Assembly (NCBI RefSeq): GCF_001548375.1
Contig: NZ_AP017295.1
Span: forward strand, 3,258,501-3,322,500
Reading direction: 5' to 3'
Origin: Nostoc sp. NIES-3756
GTDB taxonomy: Bacteria; Cyanobacteriota; Cyanobacteriia; Cyanobacteriales; Nostocaceae
Length of the DNA: 64,000 nt
Below the pieces are notes generated by a model, which worked only from the letters and a program-made list of their open reading frames with translations, did no database searches and had not been told where the DNA came from. A program made the position numbers and the translations under genes. The first letter of the stretch is position 1, and every line of letters begins with the position of its first letter. This document shows positions 1 to 8,016 of this stretch, piece by piece.

Positions 1-149
1 ATCACTGCGGCGTAGACGCGAAGCGGCTTGTCGCTAGACATCGCCCGTTGGGGTATATTGACGTAGTAACCTATTGCTGAACCTAGTAGCAGCGCCGAAC
101 CACCAACCAAACCCCAGAAACCAGCCTTTGACCAAAGTGGAAATATCAT
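1..149 (-). CDS. ZIP-family metal transporter-like protein (5' part only)
   Basis: Reading the minus strand from an ATG at 149 gives an open frame to the window edge (49 codons), so only the N-terminus is present. It begins with a hydrophobic helix containing WGLVGGSALLLG followed by IGYYV and IPQR, which resembles the first membrane helix of cyanobacterial ZIP-family divalent metal transporters (family recognised from memory). The frame then runs AMSSDKPLRVYAAV, where I would expect IPQR to be followed directly by a second helix. The extra residues coincide with a GC-rich palindromic repeat (about positions 7-48). The family call is tentative because the catalytic helices lie outside the window. 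No clear ribosome binding site was seen before the ATG. Confidence 0.5.
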   Translation of the reverse strand, partial: MIFPLWSKAGFWGLVGGSALLLGSAIGYYVNIPQRAMSSDKPLRVYAAV

Positions 150-307
150 TAGTTCGTAATTACAGCAGTTTTCTTTTGCATAAACTACAAGTATAAAATC
201 TATAGTTTTTGCTGAATAAGGAAAGCTATGTTCTTAATTTTGGATAAAGTCGAGCTTAGATAAGTATAGAAAAGTTTGATATTAATAATCAATACTTCTC
301 AAACATT

Positions 308-925
308 CTAAGGTAAATTAGGTGTAGATTGAGGTTCAACCTTATCTAAAGGTACAGGTTGTTTCCACTCTGATAATTCTCGATTCACAGCGTTTTGAAA
401 ATTTGTAGATACCAACAGTACATTTACATTACCGTTTGGTTGAGTACTAGGGTCAGCTTGAGCATAAACAAACTGATTATTAAAATCAGGCTTGCCCAAT
501 ATCAACTGATGGGTTTTTTGATTTTTTAGGTTAATGTTAATAGTTGCTTGGGGTTTGTCTAAACCAAATTCAGCTACTTGGTTAGCTGGAGTTGTGAAAG
601 TTCGCGCCATTTTCGGTGAGGCTTCGCTTTTCCCCGCCACCAACAAATCCATTAAATAACTAACTATAGCGTCGTTTGCAGGTTCTGACACAGGAGATTT
701 AAGTAACCACTTAGGGTTATCAGCTTGGGCGTTTCGTTCCAAACTCACCGTCAACTTTGGAGTTTTGACAGTTATAGCCTGCACATCATTTTCTGTAAAA
801 GAGAAGATTTGTTGCTGATTTTCCCTAGCCTCTTCTCTTTGCGTTGCACCTCGAATCTCATGGAAATAAACAAACCCACCCAACCCCAGGGCTAACAGTA
901 CCAAAATTAAAGTTTTTTTAGTCAT
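308..925 (-). CDS. DUF4340 domain protein, last gene of an ABC exporter cluster
   Basis: A 205-residue protein with an N-terminal hydrophobic helix (about residues 5-20, LILVLLALGLGGFVYF), so probably membrane anchored and facing the periplasm. The rest matches the DUF4340 pattern: a beta-rich body with FTENDVQAITVK near residue 45, EFGLDKPQATININLKN near 120 and LILGKPDFNNQFVYAQ near 140. DUF4340 proteins commonly sit beside GldG-like ABC exporter genes, and this one lies 113 bp downstream of the GldG homologue on the same strand. The start ATGACTA is itself part of a heptamer repeat tract. The biochemical role is unknown; it is probably an accessory subunit of the exporter. Confidence 0.8.
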   Translation of the reverse strand: MTKKTLILVLLALGLGGFVYFHEIRGATQREEARENQQQIFSFTENDVQAITVKTPKLTVSLERNAQADNPKWLLKSPVSEPANDAIVSYLMDLLVAGKSEASPKMARTFTTPANQVAEFGLDKPQATININLKNQKTHQLILGKPDFNNQFVYAQADPSTQPNGNVNVLLVSTNFQNAVNRELSEWKQPVPLDKVEPQSTPNLP

Positions 926-989
926 TAGTCGTTAGTCATTAGTCATTAGTCATTAGTCATTAGTCAACAGTCAACAGTCATTAGTCAAC
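919..989. repeat. Heptamer tract (AGTCATT)n at the DUF4340 start
   Basis: About ten copies of AGTCATT/AGTCAAC; the first copies include the start codon of the DUF4340 gene (complement of CAT at 923-925). Confidence 0.85.
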
Positions 990-1038
990 ATTTATCAGAG
1001 TTTGTAAGGTTGATAATTGATAACTGATAACTGTTCTC

Positions 1039-2793
1039 TTACCTCCGCTTCCACCAAATAGCGGCTGCGGCGACTAAACCCAGAAGGGGTAAAACAAAGA
1101 GAGAGGATAATGTTAGAAGATTAGCTTGTGACGTAGATAGGTTCATTCGTCTATTCTTTGATTCTTTAGGACGAATTGAAAGAGGTTGCTGATCTTGCTG
1201 ACTCAGCCAAGTGACTGAGTTAAGAAACACATCCCCGTTTAATTGTTGTTGAAATATATTGTTGGTGACGAAATCTGAGTTTCCTATTACTACTAGCCGT
1301 GATTCGGTAGCTGTTTTTGTGGGTTTGGGTTCAGTTGGGGGAGTTAGTGTAGCACTGGGACTAGCTGGTGTTGTTGGTAATGTTGTGGGTGTGGGACTAG
1401 CTGGTGTTGTTGGTGTAGCTGGTCTAGTTTCACCTCTGGCTAACGGCGATGGTGTAGGTGAAGCAGTGGGACTAGCTTGACTTTGTGCTGTTGGTGATGG
1501 GGTGGGTGAAGCTTGCGGAGTTGGGTTAGATGGGGCTGGTAGTTTTCGGGTTAAAGCCACACCCAATGTTAAAGGCCCTTTCAGGTCTTTTTCTGGGTTA
1601 AACTGCAAATTCTCGTCTTTTAGGTCACTTTCTGCCCAACTATCGGGGTAGGGTTTGGTTTTTAGTAGGGGGGTAGACTCTACGCCAGCTACCGGGGTAA
1701 TTTCTAGTGGTCTGGCTAATTGATAAAAAGAAATACCTTGACCAAACTCTTTTGTAATGGGATGTTGTCCGTAATCTGTAACTATAAGTGTAACCGGGCC
1801 GCGTTGTGAGTCGGTTCCAGAAACATCAACTGCTAAACGGTCATCTAAGCGCACACCCCATTCTTGCAGTAAGCTGTTGAGGTTGGGGTTGGTGCTGGGG
1901 TCAATCATGAGTAGGGCGTTACCCCCACGATTGAGATATTCTTGTAATGCTTTGACTTCAGTATCAAATAATCCGCGTTTGGGGCCAGCGACAATGACAA
2001 CATCTGCATCATCAGGCACTTTGGGATTTTCTACTAAGTTTAAAGGTGAAGAATTATAATTTTTATCGCTTAATGCTTGGACTGCTTGAGAAATTGCACC
2101 CTCACCTTCAGTTATGGGGTGTTCGCCATGACCTTGAAGGAAGTATACTTTGGCAGTGCGATCGCTTGTGATTTGTTGTAGGGTATTGGTTAACCTAATT
2201 TCTGATAAACGTTCATTAACATTGAGGGTTTGCACTAATCGCCGTTTGTTACCAGATTCTAGATGTACTTCGCCATAATTTTTCACACCAAATCTTTCTG
2301 CTAATCCTGGTCTATTCTGCGGATTAACGAACTCAAACTGAAAGTTACCACCTTTGCGGCGATAGTTTTCTAATAGTTGTTGGTCTTGGGGATTTTGTGT
2401 AACGTCAAACACCCAAACTTTCACAGGTTGTTTGAGATTCTGCACCAATTGTTGCGATTGTGGTGAAAGGGTAAACAACTGACCTTCTGTTAAGTCTGCG
2501 CGTACTTGGTAACGAGTTCCTAAAAAGTTTATCAGTCCCAAAATCACCAAAACTGCCACAGTTGCCACCAGGGCGTTAGTACCAGCTTGGGTAGAACGTC
2601 GATTCCACCATTGACTACGCTGGCTTTGCCATACCAACCACAACCCAATAATGACAATTCCCGCAATTAGTAATCCTAGAGTTAGTGTTCCCCAAGTTTC
2701 AGACACTAACCCCGAAGTTAAACCCGCGACAACCAAAAAAGGGCCTAACCAAAATAAATATTGCCAAAGTTTGTTTTGTTGAATGGTTTTCAT
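1039..2793 (-). CDS. GldG-family ABC exporter auxiliary subunit
   Basis: A 584-residue protein with N-terminal membrane helices (about residues 12-30, 35-55 and 72-92), a large periplasmic GldG/IftA-like domain (residues about 95-400) and a C-terminal helix near 560-580 followed by KRR. The segment RYQVRADLTEGQLFTLSPQS is typical of the GldG family, and VYFLQGHGEHPI is another family landmark. Residues about 420-495 form a Pro/Thr/Ser-rich low-complexity tract built from repeats such as SPTPSPT. It is absent from the usual GldG core and interrupts the periplasmic domain before VVIGNSDFVTNN. The gene follows the permease gene (2945-3757) on the same strand after a repeat-filled gap. GldG's exact substrate is unknown. 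Confidence 0.85.
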   Translation of the reverse strand: MKTIQQNKLWQYLFWLGPFLVVAGLTSGLVSETWGTLTLGLLIAGIVIIGLWLVWQSQRSQWWNRRSTQAGTNALVATVAVLVILGLINFLGTRYQVRADLTEGQLFTLSPQSQQLVQNLKQPVKVWVFDVTQNPQDQQLLENYRRKGGNFQFEFVNPQNRPGLAERFGVKNYGEVHLESGNKRRLVQTLNVNERLSEIRLTNTLQQITSDRTAKVYFLQGHGEHPITEGEGAISQAVQALSDKNYNSSPLNLVENPKVPDDADVVIVAGPKRGLFDTEVKALQEYLNRGGNALLMIDPSTNPNLNSLLQEWGVRLDDRLAVDVSGTDSQRGPVTLIVTDYGQHPITKEFGQGISFYQLARPLEITPVAGVESTPLLKTKPYPDSWAESDLKDENLQFNPEKDLKGPLTLGVALTRKLPAPSNPTPQASPTPSPTAQSQASPTASPTPSPLARGETRPATPTTPASPTPTTLPTTPASPSATLTPPTEPKPTKTATESRLVVIGNSDFVTNNIFQQQLNGDVFLNSVTWLSQQDQQPLSIRPKESKNRRMNLSTSQANLLTLSSLFVLPLLGLVAAAAIWWKRR

Positions 2794-2796
2794 AGT

Positions 2797-2948
2797 TTAG
2801 AGTCAATAGTCAACAGTCAACAGTCAACAGTCAAAAGTCAACCCTTCGGGTTCGGCAGTTCGGACTCGACGGGAACCGCCAAGACTCCGACTGCCTCACA
2901 GTCAACAGTCACCAATCTTTGGACTATTGACTATGGACTAATGACTAA
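2797..2948. repeat. Heptamers with nested GC-rich hairpin element
   Basis: AGTCAATAGTCAACAGTCAAC tract (2804-2840), then a GC-rich element with inverted GGCAGTTCGGA / TCCGACTGCC (about 2841-2896), then AGTCAACAGTCACC and inverted GGACTATTGACTAT to 2948. One repeat appears inserted into another, between the permease and GldG-like genes. Confidence 0.75.
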
Positions 2949-3757
2949 TTACGCTGAAATCTCAGTGCATCAATTGATTGGGCTGTGAGGAAGATGCCTA
3001 AAAATATGTAGCTGGCAAATAATATTAAGGCGCTGGTACTGAAGATGCCTTGAATGAATGTGTTGTAATGTTGCAGTAGAGATAAATGCCCAAGGGCATC
3101 ACCTATGGGGCCGCCGATACTTTTAGCAATTACATCAACAAATAACAGTAATAAAATTAGGGCAAATGTGAGAACGGCAGATAAGATGGTGCTGTCTGTA
3201 AGGGAGGAAATAAACATTCCCAAAGATAAAATTGATGCGGCTAGTAGGATTAATCCCAAGTGACCAAGTATGGGTATTGTAGCTGGCATGGGTGGGTTGG
3301 AACTACTAATTGCGATCGCTTCAAATAAAAGCAATGGTAAAACTAGAGTAATAAAAAATGTTAGCACACCTAGTAATTTACCTACAGCTACTGCCCAATT
3401 AGTGACAGGTGAGGTGGCTAAAAGTTCCAATGTGCCGCGCTTGCGTTCTTCGGCGTACAATCCCATCGATAAAACTGGCAGGATAAATAATAATAGCCAG
3501 CCCATACGGTCTAAAAATGCTTGGATAAATTCCGCCGGGACATCAATTGGTGGAACTGGTACTCCTAGTTGTTGTCCTTGTAAATCCAAGGAGGCGACAT
3601 ATACTAAAATGCCATTTGGCCCTAGCAGAATCATCACCAAAAATAACCCACCGATGAACCAAAATACAGAGGCGATCGCATAAGCTAAAGGTGAGACAAA
3701 ATAACTCTGTAACTCCCGGCGATAAATGGCAATAATATTACTCAGCACTATACCCAT
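2945..3757 (-). CDS. ABC-2 type transporter permease (GldF-like)
   Basis: A 270-residue integral membrane protein with about six helices. The N-terminal IYRRELQSYFVSPLAYA, the periplasmic loop and MGLYAEERKRGTLELLATSPV (about residues 100-120) are the ABC-2/GldF permease signature. Its start codon abuts the stop codon of the upstream ATPase gene (TAA followed immediately by ATG), indicating translational coupling. With the ATPase and the GldG-like protein it should form a membrane exporter complex. In Bacteroidetes GldAFG is linked to gliding motility; in cyanobacteria the substrate is not established. Confidence 0.88.
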   Translation of the reverse strand: MGIVLSNIIAIYRRELQSYFVSPLAYAIASVFWFIGGLFLVMILLGPNGILVYVASLDLQGQQLGVPVPPIDVPAEFIQAFLDRMGWLLLFILPVLSMGLYAEERKRGTLELLATSPVTNWAVAVGKLLGVLTFFITLVLPLLLFEAIAISSSNPPMPATIPILGHLGLILLAASILSLGMFISSLTDSTILSAVLTFALILLLLFVDVIAKSIGGPIGDALGHLSLLQHYNTFIQGIFSTSALILFASYIFLGIFLTAQSIDALRFQRN

Positions 3758-4753
3758 TTACGCTGCTTCTCCTTCTTCCTGGGCTGATTCGTCAACGGTG
3801 GTTAAATTCTTCTCTTCTGTGGTTAGTTGCAAGAAGACATCTTCTAGACTAGCGCTGACACGACGCATTTCATGCAAACCAAACCCAGAACTAATTAAAG
3901 TTGTAGCAATGTCCTTTCCTGCTTCGGTTCCTGGCTGAGAAATTACCCGCAAATATGCACGGTTATCTTGAGGAAGATGATGACCAGGAATAGATTCTAC
4001 CAAACTTACACCAGGAACTTTTTGCAATACCTGCTTGGCTAGGGCTGCTTCTCCCTCAATCTCTAACTCATAACCAGAGCCGCCTGTCAACTGAGTCATC
4101 AATTTTTCCGGTGTATTCGTAGCTACCACCTTACCGCGATTGATAATAGCCACCCGGCTACAGGTCATACTCACCTCTGGCAGAATGTGGGTAGATAAAA
4201 TAATTGTGTGGGTTCCCGCCAAACTTTTAATTAAATTCCGCACATCGATAATTTGTCTGGGATCAAGTCCCACTGTAGGTTCATCTAAAATAATCGCTGG
4301 GGGATCATGAACGATCGCCTGAGCAATCCCCACCCTTTGACGATATCCTTTAGATAATTTGCGGATAATGACTTTGCGCCTATCTTCTAAGTTACAACGT
4401 TTGATGGCTGCGTCTACCTTGGAAGTGCGATCGCCTGCTGAGACACCTTTAATTCGCGCCACAAAATGCAGAAATCCCTCCACCGTCATATCTGGATATA
4501 ACGGCGGCGTTTCCGGTAAATAGCCAATACGCTGACGTACCGCCAAAGAATTTTCATGGACATCAAAGCCAGCAATCTTAGCCGTCCCACTACTTGCAGG
4601 TAAATAACCCGCCAAAATTCGCATCGTTGTAGTCTTTCCCGCCCCATTCGGCCCCAAAAACCCTAAAATCTCCCCAGGTTCGACGCTAAAAGTCACATCA
4701 GTAATTGCTGGGGTGGAACCATAGGTTTTACTCAGATGTTCAACTTCAATCAT
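3758..4753 (-). CDS. ABC transporter ATP-binding subunit (GldA/CcmA-like)
   Basis: A 331-residue ATPase, the first gene of the exporter cluster. It has Walker A GPNGAGKTT (about residues 34-42), Q-loop region GYLPETPPLYPDMTV, signature LSKGYRQRVGIAQA (about 138-151), Walker B AIILDEPTVGLDP and an H-switch STHILPE. The C-terminal extension after residue 220 matches DUF4162-type tails of ABC-2 ATPases and ends in an acidic stretch. It would supply ATP hydrolysis for the permease encoded immediately downstream. The 372-bp gap upstream separates it from a divergent DUF1003 gene and should hold the operon promoter. Confidence 0.92.
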   Translation of the reverse strand: MIEVEHLSKTYGSTPAITDVTFSVEPGEILGFLGPNGAGKTTTMRILAGYLPASSGTAKIAGFDVHENSLAVRQRIGYLPETPPLYPDMTVEGFLHFVARIKGVSAGDRTSKVDAAIKRCNLEDRRKVIIRKLSKGYRQRVGIAQAIVHDPPAIILDEPTVGLDPRQIIDVRNLIKSLAGTHTIILSTHILPEVSMTCSRVAIINRGKVVATNTPEKLMTQLTGGSGYELEIEGEAALAKQVLQKVPGVSLVESIPGHHLPQDNRAYLRVISQPGTEAGKDIATTLISSGFGLHEMRRVSASLEDVFLQLTTEEKNLTTVDESAQEEGEAA

Positions 4754-5125
4754 AAATCTTTCACTGATATGCTCGTCCCATAGTAGACGTTCACAACTTC
4801 TCTAGGGTACTCAACAATCCCGACCTTTTGCCGCCCTCACATAAAAAACTCCGGGCGTTACTGATTGAGAATATGAATTTACCTCACGCAAAGACGCAAC
4901 GTTACGAAGAATAAGAAAGATAATTTTGGTATTTCATACTCTGATTCAGTAACGCCAAAACTCCGCGTTCCTCTGCGCCAACCTCCCACACCTCTGCGTT
5001 TAAAAACCTCTCAATCACTTTTCTTTATCGTTTTGAAAACAAACAATATTTGCTCCTATCGGTAGTTAGGCGTAAATTGAACTCATGAGGTCAAACGTAA
5101 GCAGATTTACCCAACCAGGTGCAAC
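4754..5125. other. Intergenic region between divergent genes
   Basis: No gene was recognised in these 372 bases. They should contain the promoters of the exporter operon (minus) and of the DUF1003 gene (plus). The middle (about 4875-5010) holds pieces of an interspersed repeat recognisable by words such as CTCTGCG, CGCAAAGACGCA and CTCCGCG; similar words occur at 18800-18860 and 63225-63290. Confidence 0.6.
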
Positions 5126-5722
5126 ATGAATACCAAAGAAAAAACTTCATCAAATGAGGAATTAACACAGGGACAGAAACTAGCCGATAAATTAGCGAAC
5201 CAAGTAGGCTCTTGGAAATTCCTAATTTGTCAAAGCACTATCCTAGCTGGATGGGTGGGAATGAACTTAGCGCCAGGAGTTCCCCATTGGGATGAGTCAC
5301 CCTTCATCATGCTCAACCTAGTGTTTTCCTTTGCTTCAGCCTATACAGCGCCCATTGTATTGATGAGCCAAAATCGTCAGTCTGAAACCGACCGCAGAAA
5401 TTCCGAAATTGATCACCAAGTGAATCTGAAAGCTGGTCAAAATATTGAACTGCTACATCAAAAATTGGATGAATTGCACTCTCAAAAGCTCAACGAATTA
5501 ACTCAAATTATTAAAGAGCAACAACAAGTTATTAATGAGTTGAAAGTAGCTTTAGTACCAGCATCTAAAGGCAGTAAGGAAGTAAGAGTTGCTTTATTAC
5601 CGGGCTTACAAATGCAAACAAATAATAAATTTGCCAAAGAATCTGCCCATAATCACAACTTTACCGTAGAAAAACCCATTGAAGACAGTGCGAAAGTTGT
5701 AGAAAAGCTGACTCGTCAATAA
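5126..5722 (+). CDS. DUF1003 domain membrane protein
   Basis: A 198-residue protein. After a hydrophilic start there are two close transmembrane helices (about residues 30-50, WKFLICQSTILAGWVGMNL, and 60-82, PFIMLNLVFSFASAYTAP), followed by a polar coiled-coil-like region (about 88-140, rich in Q, E, L and K) and a loosely structured tail. The helix pair with MSQNRQSETDR after it is the DUF1003 pattern. The function of DUF1003 is not known. It precedes a CadD-like transporter by about 180 bp on the same strand. Confidence 0.8.
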   Translation: MNTKEKTSSNEELTQGQKLADKLANQVGSWKFLICQSTILAGWVGMNLAPGVPHWDESPFIMLNLVFSFASAYTAPIVLMSQNRQSETDRRNSEIDHQVNLKAGQNIELLHQKLDELHSQKLNELTQIIKEQQQVINELKVALVPASKGSKEVRVALLPGLQMQTNNKFAKESAHNHNFTVEKPIEDSAKVVEKLTRQ

Positions 5723-5900
5723 GCATGGGCTGTAAATGAGTTTTCAAATATTTTAATAAATAATGCTTTGATAGAGGAAATTCACAAGTCGGAATTATAT
5801 TTTCTCCCCTTCATAAATTAATCACTTGTATGGATTCCTCAACAATTACCCACAAAAAATGACACTACCTGAATAGTACCGACATTGAGAACAGATAGAC

Positions 5901-6605
5901 ATGAATGAAATTCTTACAGCGATTCCCACCGGAGTTACAGCCTTTATCGCCACCAACCTAGATGATTTAGTTATTCTCACACTATTATTTTCCCAGGTGA
6001 ATGCAACTTTCCGTAGCCGACATATTGTTATTGGTCAATATTTAGGTTTCTGCACTTTAGTTGTAGCCAGTATGGTTGGTTTATTGGGAGGGTTAATATT
6101 ACCATCGCATTGGATTGGGCTTTTGGGTTTAGTGCCAATCACGATAGGATTAAATCGTTTGCTCAATCCAGAAACTAACTCACTATCTGAGGAAGAATCA
6201 GGATTAGAATTGTCTCATTCTTCTGCTTTCGCTAGTTTTGTATCTCCTCAAGCCTATAGTGTGGCGGCTATTACCGTTGCTAACGGTAGCGATAATATAG
6301 GTATCTATATGCCCTTATTTGCTAACAGTGCTGTTACTGAATTGCTGGTAATCATTACAGTGTTCTTGATACTGGTAGGTGTTTGGTGTTATGTGACTTA
6401 TAAGCTGACCTGTCAGAATGCGATCGCCAATCTATTAACTCGTTATGGCAATAGTTTCGTTCCCTTCGTCTTAATAGGTTTAGGTGTGTCTATTATCTTA
6501 GATAGTGCCTCACTCAGTCCAATTGCTTTGACAGTTACTTGTTTATGTTTAGTGGGGCTAATCAAAATAATTCAAGCTTCTAAATTCAAGGCTCAAAGTT
6601 TGTAA
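5901..6605 (+). CDS. CadD-family cadmium resistance-like transporter
   Basis: A 234-residue hydrophobic protein with about six predicted helices. The N-terminal FIATNLDDLVILTLLF is the hallmark of the CadD/cadmium-resistance transporter family, which belongs to the LysE-like exporter superfamily. A second conserved block, VAAITVANGSDNIGIYMPLF (about residues 120-139), contains the usual paired polar residues. The family is linked to cadmium efflux or sequestration in Gram-positive bacteria; the substrate here is an inference. A small secreted-protein gene starts 12 bp after its stop codon, suggesting cotranscription. Confidence 0.85.
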   Translation: MNEILTAIPTGVTAFIATNLDDLVILTLLFSQVNATFRSRHIVIGQYLGFCTLVVASMVGLLGGLILPSHWIGLLGLVPITIGLNRLLNPETNSLSEEESGLELSHSSAFASFVSPQAYSVAAITVANGSDNIGIYMPLFANSAVTELLVIITVFLILVGVWCYVTYKLTCQNAIANLLTRYGNSFVPFVLIGLGVSIILDSASLSPIALTVTCLCLVGLIKIIQASKFKAQSL

Positions 6606-6617
6606 TTGTAAAAAGAT

Positions 6618-6932
6618 ATGAAAATATTCCCTCTTTCTTTTGCAGTTTTAATGTTGTTAATTAACTTAGTAGTTACTAGCCCATCTTGGGCATTAACAAA
6701 CATCGCCCTAGTCCATAACCCTAACTTTGAAGTTGGTCAGAAAGTCATTTGGCTTTACAAACCTCGTCCTGATGCAACTGATGTGCAGAAAATCCCGGCT
6801 GAAGTCGTCAAGTTAAGTCCTAAGCAAGTGCAAATCAAAGTCCGCAAGAAAAATAACGAATTTGTCAATCGCTGGGTCGATCCTAACAAACTAGAAAGTT
6901 TCCCTAACATGTCAGACTCAGCATTACGCTAA
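6618..6932 (+). CDS. Small secreted protein of unknown function
   Basis: A 104-residue protein with a clear signal peptide (residues about 1-25, hydrophobic core FAVLMLLINLVVTSP and cleavage after SWA). The mature part is basic and beta-rich: GQKVIWLYKPRPDATDVQKI is followed by PAEVVKLSPKQVQIKV and ends RWVDPNKLESF, which reads like a small SH3- or Tudor-like barrel. It starts 12 bp after the CadD-like gene, so the two are probably one operon. I do not recognise a named family. Confidence 0.7.
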   Translation: MKIFPLSFAVLMLLINLVVTSPSWALTNIALVHNPNFEVGQKVIWLYKPRPDATDVQKIPAEVVKLSPKQVQIKVRKKNNEFVNRWVDPNKLESFPNMSDSALR

Positions 6933-7070
6933 ATCAAGGCTTATACGAAAATCATCAAAAAGTTCTTTATTTTTGCAATAACTCTGACTTCTTACTCTTT
7001 TACTCAAGTATTAAGTAGCTAATAATTGCCTTATCTGATCATTAAATAATCTCAAACCAGGGAGAAAAAT

Positions 7071-7694
7071 ATGCCATTCATCAAAGTTTTTCTTGTCGCT
7101 CTCGTCTTCATCTTAAACCTAGCAATTGCTCAACCATCTTGGGCAGGCAAAGATTTTACCAAAGGTACTGACTATACTGAGGTAACTCAAGAACTCAATC
7201 AACTTTTAACCGTACAAAACAACCCAGAACAAGCTGGCTATACACCAGAAGAACTTCAAGCTCGTCTATCACAATTACAGTCTGAGAAATACGTGATGGA
7301 AACAGCCAAAAAACGGGCGCAATGCTTTAATCAAACAGGTAGAACTTTAGGTGTTTACGCTAACAAACCTAAGAAATCTCCAACTCAACTCTACTTCTTG
7401 GCAGCAGGACAAATTACAGATGATGATTGGGACTGTGATGGTATTTACTTACCCGCAGGTACTCAAGTAGTTTTAACTCCTAATGGTGAACCACAAGAGT
7501 TGACTGAAGCCATTGCTGTTAAGTTCGTTGATGGCACACAATCAATTGCTAGAACTAATCCAACTACTGGTGCAATTGAATTGAATGTTGCACCTGCCAA
7601 AGTCTTCAAAGCTGGCGAAGGTACTTGGTTGCTTCCTACTCTGTCTCAAGCACAGATTGATACACAAGTTCCTAGTCCAGAGCTAATTGACTAA
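7071..7694 (+). CDS. Secreted protein of unknown function
   Basis: A 207-residue protein with a signal peptide (residues about 1-25, FLVALVFILNLAIAQPSWAG). Its PSWA cleavage region resembles that of the preceding small secreted protein. The mature part has a helical stretch (about 35-85, TEVTQELNQLL and ARLSQLQSEKYVMETAKKRAQC) then a beta-rich domain with two cysteines (near CFNQTG and DWDCDGIYLPAG). A good ribosome binding site (GGGAGAAAA) precedes the ATG. A strong rho-independent terminator follows the stop. No family was recognised; it is probably periplasmic. Confidence 0.65.
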   Translation: MPFIKVFLVALVFILNLAIAQPSWAGKDFTKGTDYTEVTQELNQLLTVQNNPEQAGYTPEELQARLSQLQSEKYVMETAKKRAQCFNQTGRTLGVYANKPKKSPTQLYFLAAGQITDDDWDCDGIYLPAGTQVVLTPNGEPQELTEAIAVKFVDGTQSIARTNPTTGAIELNVAPAKVFKAGEGTWLLPTLSQAQIDTQVPSPELID

Positions 7695-7737
7695 TACTGA
7701 TTAGGCATTAATTTTAAGTATCGCAAATAATACTTTA

Positions 7738-7763
7738 CCCCTTCTACTTTAGGAGGGGTTTTT
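7738..7763 (+). terminator. Rho-independent terminator after the secreted-protein gene
   Basis: An 8-bp stem (CCCCTTCT / AGGAGGGG, one G-T pair), 5-base loop ACTTT, followed directly by TTTTT. It lies about 45 bp after the stop codon at 7694. Confidence 0.85.
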
Positions 7764-8016
7764 ATGTACAGTAAATTTACCTCCATAGGTAGCAATATCT
7801 ATATATATAAGTTTAAATCTACGGAAGAATAAATATATGTTAAAGAAGGTGAAACAGGCAAAATGCTCTTTCCTTCTGCTTCTTTCCAACTACTTGTAGT
7901 AGTTTGCTGACTAAGTAACAAAAAATAAAGCCAACGATAGATTAACTTCTATTATCACTATAATACTATAACAACGGTATTCCGCCCAAGATACCGTACA
8001 TATAGGAGTAGTGCTG
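7764..8016. other. Promoter-containing gap before the sbpA-pst cluster
   Basis: About 250 AT-rich bases without a gene. The region should carry the promoter of the binding-protein and phosphate-transporter cluster. I looked for tandem Pho-box-like 8-mers and found none convincing. The ribosome binding site AGGAG at 8004-8008 lies 8 bases before the ATG at 8017. Confidence 0.4.

Noticed and set aside
1259..1480. Open frame rich in Val/Gly on the plus strand
   Set aside because: Mirror of the Pro/Thr-rich tract of the GldG-like protein.
3270..3683. Open frame of 137 codons on the plus strand
   Set aside because: Entirely antisense to the GldF-like permease gene, with no start signal or domain.
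7764..8016. Pho-box operator before the sbpA-pst cluster
   Set aside because: No tandem 8-mers with convincing spacing were found, so no operator is called despite the expected phosphate control.
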